A stretch of 64,000 nt of DNA, from positions 5,329,423 through 5,393,422 of the forward strand of contig CM035354.1 of assembly GCA_020137815.1 (NCBI GenBank), given 5' to 3'. Shown piece after piece: positions 36,801 to 48,339 of the stretch. The DNA comes from Hormiphora californensis. Taxonomy: Eukaryota > Ctenophora > Tentaculata > Cydippida > Pleurobrachiidae. Under the pieces are notes generated by a model. It made no database searches. It saw nothing but the letters and a program-made list of their open reading frames with translations, and was not told the origin of the DNA. Each line of letters opens with the position of its first letter. Within the stretch, counting starts at the first letter, position 1. The position numbers were made by a program, and so were the translations under genes.

Positions 36801-38091
36801 GAGGCCGGAGACAGGGAGGAGAGAGTAGAGGACGTGGAAGAAGGGACGGTGGGGGAGGGAGGAATGGAAGTGGAGGGAAGAGTGGATGAGGAGGGAGCGG
36901 ACGAGGAAGGGGAATACCGCTACCCGGTTAGGATCTATGAGTATGGGCCACCGAAGGAGGGGTGGCCGGATATGGACCATGTAATAGTCCTGCCACCACC
37001 GGGTGAACCTGGACCAGCCACGCTGGCTTGGAGGGCAGCCTTCGCTCGGGCTATGAGCATTCCCGACTTTAAACTTTGATTTTACTTTTATATTTTATGA
37101 TTTTATTTAATTTTATTTTACCTGTACACCCTGAGTATCTGAGTTTTACTTTGCTATTGCCTATTTTCTAATCAACTGCCCAGTGCCCGATGCATATAAA
37201 AGCTCCATTATATATATCTCTTCATACACCAGCATAGTCTTGGCGGGTTGGTGTATCTATAGTACGGGTGCAGTGCCGGGTATAGTATACCCTGTACTGT
37301 ATAGTATACCTGGTATACTGTTATACTCCCTGCACTGTATAGTAATTAGTATACCCGGTAGACTGTTATAATACTCCCTGGTTATAACCGTGTCATTCCC
37401 TCAGCAAATCCTAGTGGATCTGGGAGATAAAGGTGACAAGTTTGTGGGATCCAAACAATGGATTGGAAGTGTTGAGGTTGGGATGGTTCTACAGGAATGG
37501 CTCTCTAAAAATGGGACTACTGCCGAGCACAGGATTCAATTTGTTAGCTCAGGTAGGTGACACAATATTTCTGGTTCACTTCACTTTCTAGTTGAAATTT
37601 TCATACTGTATTCGACCCCAGAATTAAAATGGGTCGAAGGGTTCTTCATTCCTATAATCTAGACCGTTTCAGGTGAGGATATGGCGATGCAGGGTGGGTT
37701 ACTCTCCCATCACTTCAGGACTCAGGGGACCCCAGTTATGATTGGTGGCGGTGTCCTGGCTCACACCATCTTGGGTGTTAGTTACGATACTGTAACAGGT
37801 ACGTAATATCTTACAGCTCGTCTCCATTCCATATCCTCTCCTACACAGTAACCCCCTCGGCCCTCCCTAACTCCTCCCAATGCCCCTCCATAATACCCCC
37901 TCAATAATGCCCCCTCCTAATCCCTCCCCCCTCATTCAGGTGATACCAAGTTCCTGATTCTGGATCCCCATTACACTGGGAAGGAGGATATCGCAACTAT
38001 TTTAAAGGAGGGATGGTGTGGATGGAAGACAGATAACTTCTGGGTGAAGACAGCCCATTACAACATGTGCATGCCTCAGAGACCATCTTAA
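30832..38091 (+). CDS. UFSP2: Ufm1-specific protease 2, 9 exons
   Basis: About 435 residues; the human protein has 469. Exons: 30832-30991, 31128-31257, 31382-31496, 31592-31833, 31987-32104, 32230-32346, 37405-37552, 37673-37798, 37940-38091; phases agree. The catalytic-Cys motif is [13 protein letters not shown] in exon 6. Exons 7-8 have [13 protein letters not shown] and [18 protein letters not shown], and exon 9 has LDPHYTG with the catalytic Asp and His, ending [15 protein letters not shown] just before the Cys motif is also typical. Known role: cysteine protease that matures UFM1 and removes it from substrates, mainly at the ER. The N-terminal region (exons 1-4) is divergent, as usual for the family. 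Intron 6 is 5 kb, against 80-160 bases for most others. It holds a multi-copy gene family, and a tandem duplication there includes a second copy of exon 6. Confidence 0.93.
32488..32583 (-). pseudogene. N-terminal remnant of the small acidic membrane-protein family
   Basis: From a minus-strand ATG at 32583 the frame reads [20 protein letters not shown] followed by [12 protein letters not shown], matching the first 30 or so residues of the intact copy at 36618-37079. Homology stops near 32490. The 50 bases before the ATG (containing CAATTTGCTCGCTTGTA) are also conserved with the intact copy. Confidence 0.65.
32688..33079 (-). pseudogene. Decayed copy of the small acidic membrane-protein family
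   Basis: Reading on the minus strand, [11 protein letters not shown] is followed by a 2-base deletion relative to other copies, a stop in the acidic linker and another stop within the GPLKEG segment. The C-terminal segment [19 protein letters not shown] is preserved and ends at a TGA at 32688-32690. Upstream, at about 33080, homology gives way to coiled-coil sequence. Confidence 0.7.
33082..33690 (-). pseudogene. Coiled-coil protein fragment, frame-broken, in UFSP2 intron 6
   Basis: Two adjoining minus-strand frames (33676-33491 and 33500-33093) encode heptad-rich, charged sequence: [20 protein letters not shown], then [20 protein letters not shown] and [21 protein letters not shown] one-base frame change separates them. 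The end overlaps, in another frame, the motif PPDNSVEHL that also occurs in the fragment at 35318-35704. It appears to be a captured piece of a host coiled-coil gene. I cannot name the source. Confidence 0.5.
33756..33896 (+). CDS. Short hydrophobic open frame, uncertain
   Basis: 46 codons: [20 protein letters not shown], then a polar tail with [12 protein letters not shown]. It has a clear membrane segment at residues 1-18. The frame is open upstream and contains a similar YDPSTF motif. It may be a remnant of something larger; nothing recognised. Confidence 0.25.
   Translation: MLLFLLGFIGIGLALHLERQILGFTPTISIPKSDPPYDPADRFGSQ
34005..34580 (+). pseudogene. Tandem duplicate of UFSP2 exons 4 (3' part) to 6
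   Basis: Matches UFSP2 DNA about 2.2 kb upstream. The end of exon 4 is recognisable (GGCATTCCCTGGGG...CTACAG) but shifted in frame. The exon 5 region is degraded. The exon 6 segment (34475-34579) is almost perfect: over 105 bases only four differences from 32242-32346, all synonymous. The first ten bases after its likely acceptor (ACAG at 34461-34464) put it out of frame with exon 5, so simple use as an alternative exon would hit a stop. Confidence 0.75.
34722..34790 (-). pseudogene. Second N-terminal remnant of the small acidic membrane-protein family
   Basis: From the minus-strand ATG at 34790 the sequence matches the family N-terminus with one missing base, then ends. It belongs to the same 2.2-kb tandem duplication as the remnant at 32488-32583. 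Confidence 0.55.
34895..35310 (-). pseudogene. Copy 2 of the small acidic membrane-protein family, one in-frame stop
   Basis: The minus-strand reading [20 protein letters not shown] is followed by [12 protein letters not shown], an acidic linker with a single TAG stop, then [20 protein letters not shown] and [19 protein letters not shown] up to PDFNL. Apart from the stop the frame is intact. The first 20 or so residues are replaced by coiled-coil sequence (35318-35704). Confidence 0.72.
35318..35704 (-). pseudogene. Second coiled-coil fragment between family copies
   Basis: Open minus-strand frame: [20 protein letters not shown], then [35 protein letters not shown] and [20 protein letters not shown]. 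The sequence is strongly heptad-like. On one side it abuts the N-terminal half of copy 3, on the other the body of copy 2. An open frame of about 125 codons without stops suggests recent capture or selection. Source gene unknown. Confidence 0.5.
35705..35927 (-). pseudogene. Copy 3 of the small acidic membrane-protein family, 5' half only
   Basis: A minus-strand ATG at 35927 is followed by a deletion of about 20 bases in the hydrophobic segment. The frame then reads [34 protein letters not shown] and an acidic linker to GEYCYP, where coiled-coil sequence takes over. Confidence 0.65.
35945..36301 (-). CDS. Copy 4 of the small acidic membrane-protein family
   Basis: 118 codons from the ATG at 36301. 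The homologous start used by copy 5 is lost here by a 5-base deletion, although the frame stays open upstream to 36334. The sequence has [31 protein letters not shown], a Glu-rich linker, [20 protein letters not shown] and [20 protein letters not shown] 7-base tandem duplication (ATGAGCA) near the 3' end changes the last residues to NEHTGF instead of IPDFNL. It may still be translated. No function is recognised. It lies head-to-head with copy 5, with about 315 bases between the starts. Confidence 0.55.
   Translation of the reverse strand: MAGTAATGLALFGGWKMWGCPTPEEFGWTRRRPVNAEVEEEEGEKEEVEIGEEAGGVEEDETEDTGEYRYPVRIYGPPKEGWPEVKHIVLPPPGEPGPATLAWRAAFARAMSNEHTGF
36618..37079 (+). CDS. Copy 5, intact member of an unrecognised small acidic one-TM protein family
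   Basis: 153 codons, no breaks. Three parts. (1) Residues about 1-36: [20 protein letters not shown], then [16 protein letters not shown]. This is a hydrophobic helix with small-residue spacing, suited to membrane insertion, followed by a conserved Trp-rich motif. (2) Residues about 37-100: a Glu/Asp-rich linker of variable length. (3) The C-terminus: [20 protein letters not shown], then VIVLPPP and [19 protein letters not shown], ending PDFKL. The parts at both ends are conserved among five copies or fragments nearby, while the linker drifts, which suggests selection on the ends. It sits within UFSP2 intron 6 in the same direction as UFSP2. The upstream region shares CAATTTGCTCGCT(A/T)GTA with another copy, so it may have its own promoter. 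I recognise no known family. Confidence 0.65.
   Translation: MSLKTIAVIAGSAAAGIALFGAWKMWGSPTPEDLGWRKMRPIHAEEDEAKEVDALEEESLEEAGDREERVEDVEEGTVGEGGMEVEGRVDEEGADEEGEYRYPVRIYEYGPPKEGWPDMDHVIVLPPPGEPGPATLAWRAAFARAMSIPDFKL
37255..37395. repeat. TATAC-rich tandem repeat in UFSP2 intron 6
   Basis: Imperfect tandem units of GTATAGTATACC(T/C)GGTA followed by an ACTGTTATA segment, about two to three copies, close to the acceptor of exon 7. Confidence 0.6.
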
Positions 38092-38973
38092 AGAACAATG
38101 ATCATTGGATTTGGAACATTTGTGAACCAGTTTGATACTGGGAGAGTTTGATTGACTTTGAGTTTTGAGATGTGTGGTCTTTGTCTAAGTTATTTTATCG
38201 ATTTTGTCAATTCTTTTCAATTCATACTTCAATCATATCATTTAGAGCTAAAAGAAAGCCCCAAGCAACAATAGCGCCAGCGGTAGCTCTGATAATCAGT
38301 GATAACTGATAAGTGATAGATAGGAAACTGATAGATACTTCATCTTTGGAGGGTAGATGAAGATCTTGTCGGGCAGTTTCCTCTGAAAGGCCTATTGTTT
38401 CTTGGGGCTTTCCTTATTTTGCGGGTGTTACTAAGGATGGGGTATCATCTGAATTGAACGGATATCATGGAAACGGTAAGTAAATAGATAGAAGATCGGT
38501 AAAATTTGAAAAATTCGGCGTCCAAAAATGTTGCGCGCAAAATAAAAACGCGCGAGTGTTTAAATTTTGAGGCGCGCGCGTCCTGAATTTTTCAAAATAA
38601 AAATGTCGCGACCACGAAATTTAAAAAAACGTCTTAATTTTTACTTGAAAAGCGCTGCCTTATCCCGCGCTGCGGGGGCCAGCAACGTTTGCCAAAATTT
38701 TTACAAAACGACAAAAAAACAGCAATTCTGTTGGTGGATGTGACTAAAACGGTCCAGATAATCCCCTTAGAGATTTTGCTTTACCTTTTCGTTTGATCGA
38801 ATCCTATCGTAAACCGGTTAAACGCTAAAACTGGAATTTCCGTACTTGTCTACTGACCATTTTGAAAAGTGCTGCCTTATCCCATCTGTAGCATATTCCA
38901 ACTGGCCATGCCTTTTATTATTAGGACAAGTGCTACATTTCAAAGCTCTCTTTTTAGGTAGTTACTGTTGAGC
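38092..38973 (+). promoter_or_regulatory. Upstream region of V-ATPase gene, with shared GC motif
   Basis: No gene seen. At about 38510-38700 it holds a GCGC-rich stretch and the GGGGCCWGCAACGTWTGCC motif also present before the first kinase. GAAAAG(C/T)GCTGCCTTATCCC occurs twice (about 38647 and 38867). An acceptor-like CTTTTTAG lies at 38950-38957, 16 bases before the start codon. Function is inferred only from position and recurrence. Confidence 0.35.
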
Positions 38974-41900
38974 ATGGCGTCCCACCCGTCGGAGGGTAAC
39001 AAGCTCCTCCGGTCAACGGAGATGGCCATGGTACAGATGTTCCTGAATCAGGAGTGTGCGTACGATTGTGTTAAAGAGCTAGGAGAATTAGGAGCGGTAC
39101 AGTTTCTCGATGTAAGTTGTTGACACAGTTGACACGGTATTAGAAGCCAGAAGTGTATCAATGAAATATACTCTTTGGTGATCTTTGGCAGCTAAAACTC
39201 ATTTCCTCAGCTACAAAAAGGAGTGAATGTATTTCAACGGAGCTTCGTGTCAGAGCTAAAACGAGGCGATGAACTTGAGAGAAAACTGCGCTATCTAGCA
39301 TCTGAAATCAATCAGGAAGGCATCACTGTTCCTCTTGAATTTGATCTCCCTCAAGCTCCAAACAGTACCATCACAGATCTTGATATCGACGTAAGAAAAC
39401 GATTTACTTTACACTCTTCCCCTATAAAGAAGTACTAATATCATCTTTGAACCCCTAAATCTATCATTTCTTTATTCCAGTCCATGACGACCAGCCTTGA
39501 AACGGAGTTGAGAGAAGTCAACAAGAACTTGGCAGCACTCCGACACAGCTATATCGACTTGATGGAGCTGAAGTGTGTTCTACACGCTGCCGACCAGTTC
39601 TTTGCGAAGGGTTCTGCGTGGAGTACCCAGTCTGTGTATACAGCCGAGGAGGGAGAGTCGAACAGGCACCTAAACTTTGTTACTGGTGTCATTGAAAGGG
39701 CAAAAGTTCCACTTTTTGATAGAGGTAATTACTACGTATATATGAGGTATCCAATCGTGCACCTAATTAGTCCTACATCAGCTTTAACCTACTTATTTTC
39801 TAGTGATGTGGAGATCGTGTAGGGGTAACGTCTTTGTGAAGATTGTAGAGATCCCAGACAACATGATGGACCCTGACACTAACGAAGAAGTAGAGAAGAG
39901 CGTTTTTATCTGTTTCTATCAGGGAAACCAACTCGAGAAACGGGTCAAGAAGATTTGCGATGGGTGAGTGTTGATATTTTCTTTTGTACATTGATCTACA
40001 CAAATGGGCAGGGAAGTTTTAATAACATGATCTTTCATTTAGGTTGGGAGCCCGAACCTACCCTTGCAACGAGAAAGCCTCCAAGCGGCACACGGTGCGA
40101 GATGAAGTGACTACGAGGCTAAGTGAGATGGAGGATATTATCTCCCAGACTGTGGAATATCGGCTTAGGCAACTCAACGACATGTCCATAGAAATTAGAG
40201 GATGGATTGTCAAGGTACATAGGGAGTGATTGAACTATGTCTAGCGACTAGCATAAATTAGAGCGAATAGAAAGTATTTGAGACCAGCTCAACCACTTTC
40301 AAATCGCTCAATGAGACAAAGTCAAGATAGAGAGAAGAAGCAAATCTAATAAAAGATTCATCGTGTTTAGATCAAGAAGTGGAGAGCAATCTACTACACA
40401 ATGAGCAAGTTTAGTGTGAATGAGGCTCATACTGGTTTTGTGGCAGAGGGCTGGGTCCGGGTCAATGATCTAGAGAGTGTCCGACAGGCCCTTGTGAAAG
40501 GAGCGGTAAGTAACTTCTATACTTCTATAACTAATAACTTCTATTTTTCCTGTGTTTCCCGTTTCCCCAAAAGTCGGTAAACTTCCAAATCTAAACCTCT
40601 TGTCTGAGAAATTCTAACTGATTCTCAGACGATAGCAGGGTGTGCGGTAATGCCTATAATGAACAGAGTTGGGACGGCTGTAACCCCTCCTACCCACCAC
40701 TATACCAACAAACTGACACACGGGTATCAAGTTATCATTGATGCTTATGGAGTCGCTAGTTATCAGGAAATCAATCCAGGTACGAGCGGGGAATTAAAAT
40801 CACTGATATAATCACTGAAATTACGCATGATTGATGCAATTCCAAAAAAACTGTTTTAAGTTCATTGTTTTACTACATATACCCATTTCTTGTTTCAGCT
40901 ATTTTCACGGTTATCACATTTCCGTTCTTGTTCGGAATTATGTTTGGAGATATGGCACACGGATTGTTCTTCTTCCTCTTTGGTCTGTACATGGTATACA
41001 AGGAGAAACACCTGGAACCCAGGAAGCATATCATGGACGAGGTGAGGTTCTCCCAGTTCTTTAATATCGCTCAAACACCGGTGCTCATGCTCGAACCTCT
41101 CATCCAGATCAAATCCTAATGGGGGGGGGGTCCCCTCTTTAACATCACCCTGTCTCTCTGCTACAGCTGGTTTTCTTATTATGCCACTTATTTGCCCAAT
41201 GCCCGCCCTAGCCATCATACTTTCTTCAATTCTACTACTCGAGTGGTTGAATTGAAGAAAGCATCGATCTACCCATATCTTTCCTGAGTCCAGACATAAT
41301 ACACTGTTAACACAAATCTACCCAGATTGCACTAATGTTGTACTATGGTCGATACATTATTCTCATGATGGGAATAGGAGCTTCCTACGCGGGACTTCTC
41401 TACAACGAGATATACAGCAAGGGCCTTGATATATTTGGTACCAGTTGGCTCATGCCCAACGATACTGAGATGTAAGTTATCAAAACTGCTTTCAATACTT
41501 CTCCAGTGGAGTGGACCTCCACCCTTTATTGATATTTATCCATTCTTTCTTCTACTCACCGAACTCCCCTCTTTCTAAATGCAGATATACAAGTGACGAT
41601 ACTGTGACACTGGACCCCTCTACGGACTACACCCAGCCGTACTTCTACGGTATTGATCCCATGTGGATCATGGCGGAAAACATGCTGACATTCCTCAACT
41701 CATATAAAATGAAGATGGCGGTTATTCTCGGGCTGTGCCAGATGACATTCGGTCTCTTTGTCAGTCTTGTGAACTATAAGTGAGTGATAGTCAACAGGTT
41801 TGAGAAGGGTGTTATAGTTCCTAAATAATACAATATACCATCTCTCATCCTTGCCTTGTTCGACCCTCTCCATGCAAATTTAAAGAGGGTCAGAACTTAA

Positions 41901-43889
41901 CACCATCATACCTGTATAATAATCGATCAATCCCACTTCAGATATTATGGTAAAATTCTCGATATCTGGTTTACCTTTGTGCCCCAGTTAATATTCCTGT
42001 GGTGTATTATCGGTTACATGTGCTTCCTCATCTTCTACAAGTGGTTCTTTATTGACAGTGGAAAGGAGCAGCCCTCTCTCTTGATCGCTATGATTGACAT
42101 GTTCCTCAGTTTCGGGGAAGATATTTCCGAGGACGACCTCATCTACGAGGGACAGGTAAGAGCTCCACCAGATATCTTGGGATGTGAAATTATCTTTTAT
42201 AGTGTCTCTTTTGGTCTTGAGCTTGGAACCTGCCTCCCGTAAAAGTTGTAGAAATGGGGTACGAGTGATGTTTGAGAGACAGTTCATGAATATACGAAAC
42301 ATATCGTCCTGTCTCTTTATCATGCACTGTTGCGACATTATTCAACCTGCACATACCACATCTCTCACTACCCTTCTCTCTCACTACCCTTCTCTCTCAC
42401 TACCCTTTCTATCACACACACAGCTCAAGCTTACAACTGTATGTAGCTGAGATTGTGTAAGCGCGTGGGTGTCCTCAACATTCACACAGTTACTGCATAG
42501 TGCATACACACGAACAAACCAACAAACAAAACAGGTCTATAAAATAAACAGGATATGAATAACTTGCTGATATCAATGAATCTGCAACAATAAATTACCC
42601 TTACTGACTTGCTCCCTCAACTTCAATCAATGAATCAACAATGTACTACCCTAATACCCTCCTCAATTTCAGAAATACGTACAGATGGTGCTAGTGGTGG
42701 TTGCGTTATGTATGGTGCCCATCATGTTTGCTGCTAAACCGCTTATCGAGCAATACAACAAGAACAAGGATACGGCAGTAAGTCGAGAGAGCAGAAGAAA
42801 TACAACACTGATCTTGGCTGACTGTATTATTTGTTAGCTTTGATACAACTTATATGAGTCATGAGGGGCTGGCCGCTAGGTCGAACTAAATTGATTGATG
42901 AGTCTCCTCACATTCTATTCACATCACCACTTCTCAGAGCTACGAGAGATTATCGTATGATAGCGATGACGAAGAACTGATAGAAAGAGAGAGGAATGAG
43001 GCCCAGGCTAGATTGGACATGTGGGTCAACCAGGCGATCCATACTATTGAGTTCTGTCTTGGCTGTATCTCCAATACTGCATCATATCTCCGACTTTGGG
43101 CTCTGTCCCTGGCTCATTCAGGTAACTCGTTATCCAAGGGGTTTGTAAAATATCACCCTATTATTATAATATGGCCTAGGCGCACCCTTACCCAATATGT
43201 CACTGAAGACTTTTCAGGTCACAGTTTTGAAGTCAAATCGTTGTAGCGCGCGCCGCACTTTTAATAGTAAGTTGTGAGTGTCAGCAATGTAAACTCATGG
43301 TTCCCGTCGCGCGCGCACTATTTGAAAACAAACTTTTATTTCAGAGTTTCATTTCTGTTGGACTCGGGTCTCGGGGCATTTTCTGTGATCTAAACTTGAT
43401 CTTATTCCAAATTCTTTCAGAGTTGTCAGCCGTGCTGTGGGACATGACACTCTACTACGGATTCACCACCCTCCCCTGGGACGAGGGTGGTTTTATCCTC
43501 CTCTTTCTCATTTGGGCGTTCTGGGCTGTCCTCACAGTTGTCATTCTCCTGTGTATGGAGGGTCTCTCTGCATTCCTTCACGCTCTCCGTCTCCATTGGT
43601 ACGTGCAATTTGAATTTTCTAGATCTTTAGCTTCCTAAAAACTTGTAGGTGTATTCTTGACCTATCAGCCCCCTATCAGTCGAACACATATACCAGCAAA
43701 TCAAGCCCGTCCATATCAGTACCAGTTTCTTATATTTATAGTGGTTACATAATCTTAACATTGACCTCTGTCTTTAGGGTTGAGTTCCAGAACAAGTTCT
43801 ATGGCGGGGAAGGATACAAATTCCTGCCCTTCTGTTTCCGACTGATCCTGGAAAATGAGGAAAACCTAGAGGAGATATCTAATATGTAG
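38974..43889 (+). CDS. ATP6V0A: V-type proton ATPase 116-kDa subunit a, 15 exons
   Basis: About 818 residues, the usual length. Exons: 38974-39111, 39211-39390, 39481-39724, 39804-39963, 40043-40214, 40371-40505, 40629-40779, 40899-41041, 41326-41471, 41585-41779, 41942-42155, 42673-42777, 42938-43121, 43421-43598, 43778-43889; phases agree. The cytosolic N-terminal half ([52 protein letters not shown]) is followed by the membrane half ([38 protein letters not shown]). [16 protein letters not shown] carries the essential Arg of the proton half-channel, and the C-terminus has [20 protein letters not shown]. Known role: stator and proton path of the Vo sector, acidifying lysosomes and other compartments. 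Which of the animal paralogues a1-a4 it corresponds to cannot be decided here. Confidence 0.96.
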
Positions 43890-45099
<1,210 letters not shown>

Positions 45100-46984
45100 A
45101 TGTCACCAAAAACCAAGTAAGGAATCTTTAGGTGGCTAGGTTTGGTAGAATGTATAGAACTAATTGTCTATTTTTAGATCGGTTAAACTACCAAGAGGCA
45201 AGGACGGTTATGGGATTGTTATACGAGAGGTCAGTTACCTATCCGTTGTTGTTGTGTTCATGTCACGCCCTCACATGCGGCCAACCAATTATCTGACTAG
45301 TTAACGAGAATCATAGTGACAGACGACACTGTCGTCACGACAGTATCACTATAACTGACACTATTCAATTATTCTTAGTTGCCTAATATATTTAATACCG
45401 CTGTTTAGGTGTTTGCAGAGGATGCCAGCAAAGCAAAGCAAGAGTTCCCTAGCAACGCGATGGTGATCATGGTCACTGAATCAGCTTCTGAAGACACCGC
45501 CAAATCGGGCATCACTTGCCGTGATTTTATACTAGAGGTAATAGGAATATCGTCATGGTACTGGCTCCACTTCGTGTAATGTTGTAGGGAATGATGAGAA
45601 AATATTAGCTATACATTTCGTTTCATTGTTTTCAGATTGATGATAAAGACGTGCGAAAGAAATCTCTCGATGAGATTGTCAAGATGGTACGAGACAAAGA
45701 GTCTAGTTCAGTTTTATCTCTCAAGTTGGTAGCCAGAAAACCATCCATCTCTGGCGCTCCTCCATCCAAGAAGCAGGGGGCAAATGAGGACCAACCTGAA
45801 AAATCGGAAAAAGTGAGAAAGCCGTTTTTAAAATCTGTGTTTTATTCTTTAATTTGACATTTTTATCAGCTTTTTTAAATCAAATTTTACCCCTGATCTT
45901 TTGCAGGGTGGGCGGAGGGTGCGGATCAAAGTCCTCCCCAAGTCACATTCGGACGACCTGGATCCTGATGAGGTCTTCAGGCAGATTTCAGTGGCAAACA
46001 AAGGAATTGGAGATAACGGTCCCTCCAGTAGGGGCCTGAGTGGGGGTGGGGGTAAGTCTTTCCTTTCCATTCCCAGGCCACCCTGCTGTAAATTTCTATC
46101 TCTGTGCAGTGTGCCACCGCCCACCACCACCGCTACTAATTCACTATTTTGAATTCACTATTGGAAAATTCTTTGAAGAGTATGAAGAATACAAAGATCA
46201 TACTTGTAATGTTCTAACCCTCCCTTTACATTTAGGGGCGACCGAAACACAGTCTAGCCAGGCAAGATCATACAACGTTTTATTTTGTCCTCTACTTTCA
46301 GCCCAGCCAGTTCGAATACTTCCTGTCAACTGTGATGCTGCTACGATTTGGGAGCAGGCCCGGAAAATGCAAGAAAAGCGGCGGGGCAGTAGCAGTGATG
46401 TAGGGTCAAATAGCACGAGCGGGGAGTTTTTACCAGAACAGAAACCTACCAACCAGGATCCTGGGGTCTCTCTCAAAATGGTAGATTGGTCCTTCATTCT
46501 ACTAGAATTCTAGTTCTCTTTAGCACATTCAATAGAATAAATTCGATTCTAAATCACTAAATCAGTCATAGTATGAGAATGTAGTTATCTGTTAAATCTA
46601 CATATCATCTCAGTGTCGAGACCACCCCTACAAATGGGACAAGCATCAGTTGGGAGAATGGCTGAAATCTGTCTCCCTGACACATGTGGCAACTGTGTTT
46701 GATAGTAACCACGTCAATGGGGAGAACCTTAGAACTATGTGGTAAGTTGAACTTGAATATGCGTGAGAATTCCAAATTTAATTTAATTTGAATACATTGT
46801 TCATGTTATTGTTAATCAAGAAAGGATTGGATTCGTGACTTCGTTGAATCTGGAGTTTCTAATCCTTCCCCTTTCCCACAGTAGCGACACACTTGGAGAA
46901 CTGGGACTCACAGAGAAGATAGATCAGATAATGAAGGAGCTAGTTACACTTCTGGAACGATATGGAAGTGCTGCAACACTGTAG
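45100..46984 (+). CDS. PDZ-SAM domain protein, 8 exons
   Basis: About 309 residues. Exons: 45100-45116, 45178-45229, 45409-45537, 45636-45812, 45907-46051, 46302-46480, 46614-46741, 46882-46984; phases agree. Residues about 6-100 form a PDZ domain: [17 protein letters not shown] supplies the carboxylate-binding GYGI loop, and [20 protein letters not shown] with [10 protein letters not shown] the later strands. A linker rich in Ser, Gly and Lys follows. The C-terminus (about 235-305) is a SAM domain: [39 protein letters not shown]. This layout suggests a membrane- or cytoskeleton-associated scaffold that binds C-terminal peptides and self-associates. I cannot assign it to a named vertebrate gene; a short Shank-like or lineage-specific scaffold is possible. 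Exon 1 (17 bases) is the least certain. Confidence 0.78.
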
Positions 46985-48225
46985 CGTGTTGTGACAGTGA
47001 TGAATAGACGACCACAGACTTTTTTCAGTTCCACGTTTTACACTGTAAATTACAGTTACTTAAGTGAGAGTGAGTGTGAGTCTCACTGTGAGTGTGAGAC
47101 TCAAGACTTACATTTTGAACCCTTTTAAAAAGACTGTCTTGCTTTAAGAAGTTCGGACGCTAAAAACTGGCATCTACAGCTGTAGTTTGACTTCGAGTTG
47201 TTAGTAGACCCACAGGCTGATAGTGTCACTGACAGTGACCAATTTGAACTTTTAGTTTCTTTCGTAGTTGAGTATTTGCTTTTTCAATTCAATATTTTTT
47301 GCTGTTTTGACCACAAAAAGTCTTATTTTTGTAAAACTTTGTCTGGGTTCGAACCAGGGACCTTCTGCTTGTTATGTGAGTGTGACGAATTGGGAGAACG
47401 CGCGCGCCGCGCGCACCACAATTTCAACTTAAATAGTTTTGCGCGCCACGATCGTCCACCATTTCGACTTGCACAGGAGGACATTAATTATTCGTACTGT
47501 AAAGTTGCTGCGAGTGACGTATCCTTCTTTGTACTCCTACCGAATAACCATGGCCGGATTTTTCTCGATCTAACGATAGCCTAAAATGCGCATAAAATAT
47601 GCAGCCGTTTCCCCAATTTGTTTGTTTCTCACCCTGTCAGTCTGACAGAAGCCGCCTCTAGCAGGAACACAAGCCACTCAATGTGATAGAAGTGGTAGCA
47701 TGGGAGTTTCCTTTGTGCAATGACACTGGCAATTCGCCAACTTCTCCCAGTTCGTGTGTGCACAAAGTTTCGGGACATTTCATATCAGCTCCACCTGTTA
47801 TTGCTAGTTTTACAGTCTCGTCGTGTCCTGTGTGACTGATGACCTTGTCTATATATTTGGGTCCGTGATGATGCCCTAACTGTTAGCCTGAAAGAGATTT
47901 CTCGCGTTTCTCTCGATCTATGCTGCATATATTCATGGTCGCTCATTGCTGCGTGTGTTCCCCCTCTCTGCGTGTGAGTGAGAGTTTCTTAACTTTCTCT
48001 CTCCCGCTCTCTCCCTCCAGCTCCCTCCCTCTCTTTCATTCTCTCGATGCTCCCTCTCTAACTTTATGCTCTCTTTTTCTCTCTCCCCCTCTCCATCTCT
48101 CTCTCTCACTTTATTCTCTCTCTATGATCTTTGTCTCTCCTTTAGCTTTCTTCGTTGTGGGAGGATCTGACTCATTTTCATGTCGCTAGTAATTACAGGA
48201 TATTAAACACACGAACGTCCTGACA
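46985..48225. other. Start of the gene-poor region
   Basis: No convincing gene. Includes a GAGTGTGAGTCTCA-type short repeat (about 47064-47105) and a GCGCGC-rich patch at about 47398-47450. Confidence 0.5.
47335..47400 (-). repeat. tRNA-derived SINE-like fragment (B box)
   Basis: On the minus strand GGTCCCTGGTTCGAACCCAG matches the T-arm/B-box of a tRNA. No matching acceptor stem or D-arm could be folded, so this is probably a SINE or tRNA remnant, not a working tRNA gene. Confidence 0.35.
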
Positions 48226-48243
48226 TCTCTCTTTCTCTCTCTC

Positions 48244-48334
<91 letters not shown>
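48226..48334. repeat. (CT)n microsatellite
   Basis: About 110 bases of CT repeats with a few TTT interruptions, followed by a short CTCA repeat. Confidence 0.97.

Positions 48335-48339
<5 letters not shown>

Noticed and set aside
41219..41261. Short hairpin in a V-ATPase intron
   Set aside because: A single imperfect stem of about 15 bases; too short to call an element.
47335..47400. A functional tRNA gene on the minus strand
   Set aside because: Only the T-arm/B-box fits; no acceptor stem, D-arm or anticodon arm could be paired.
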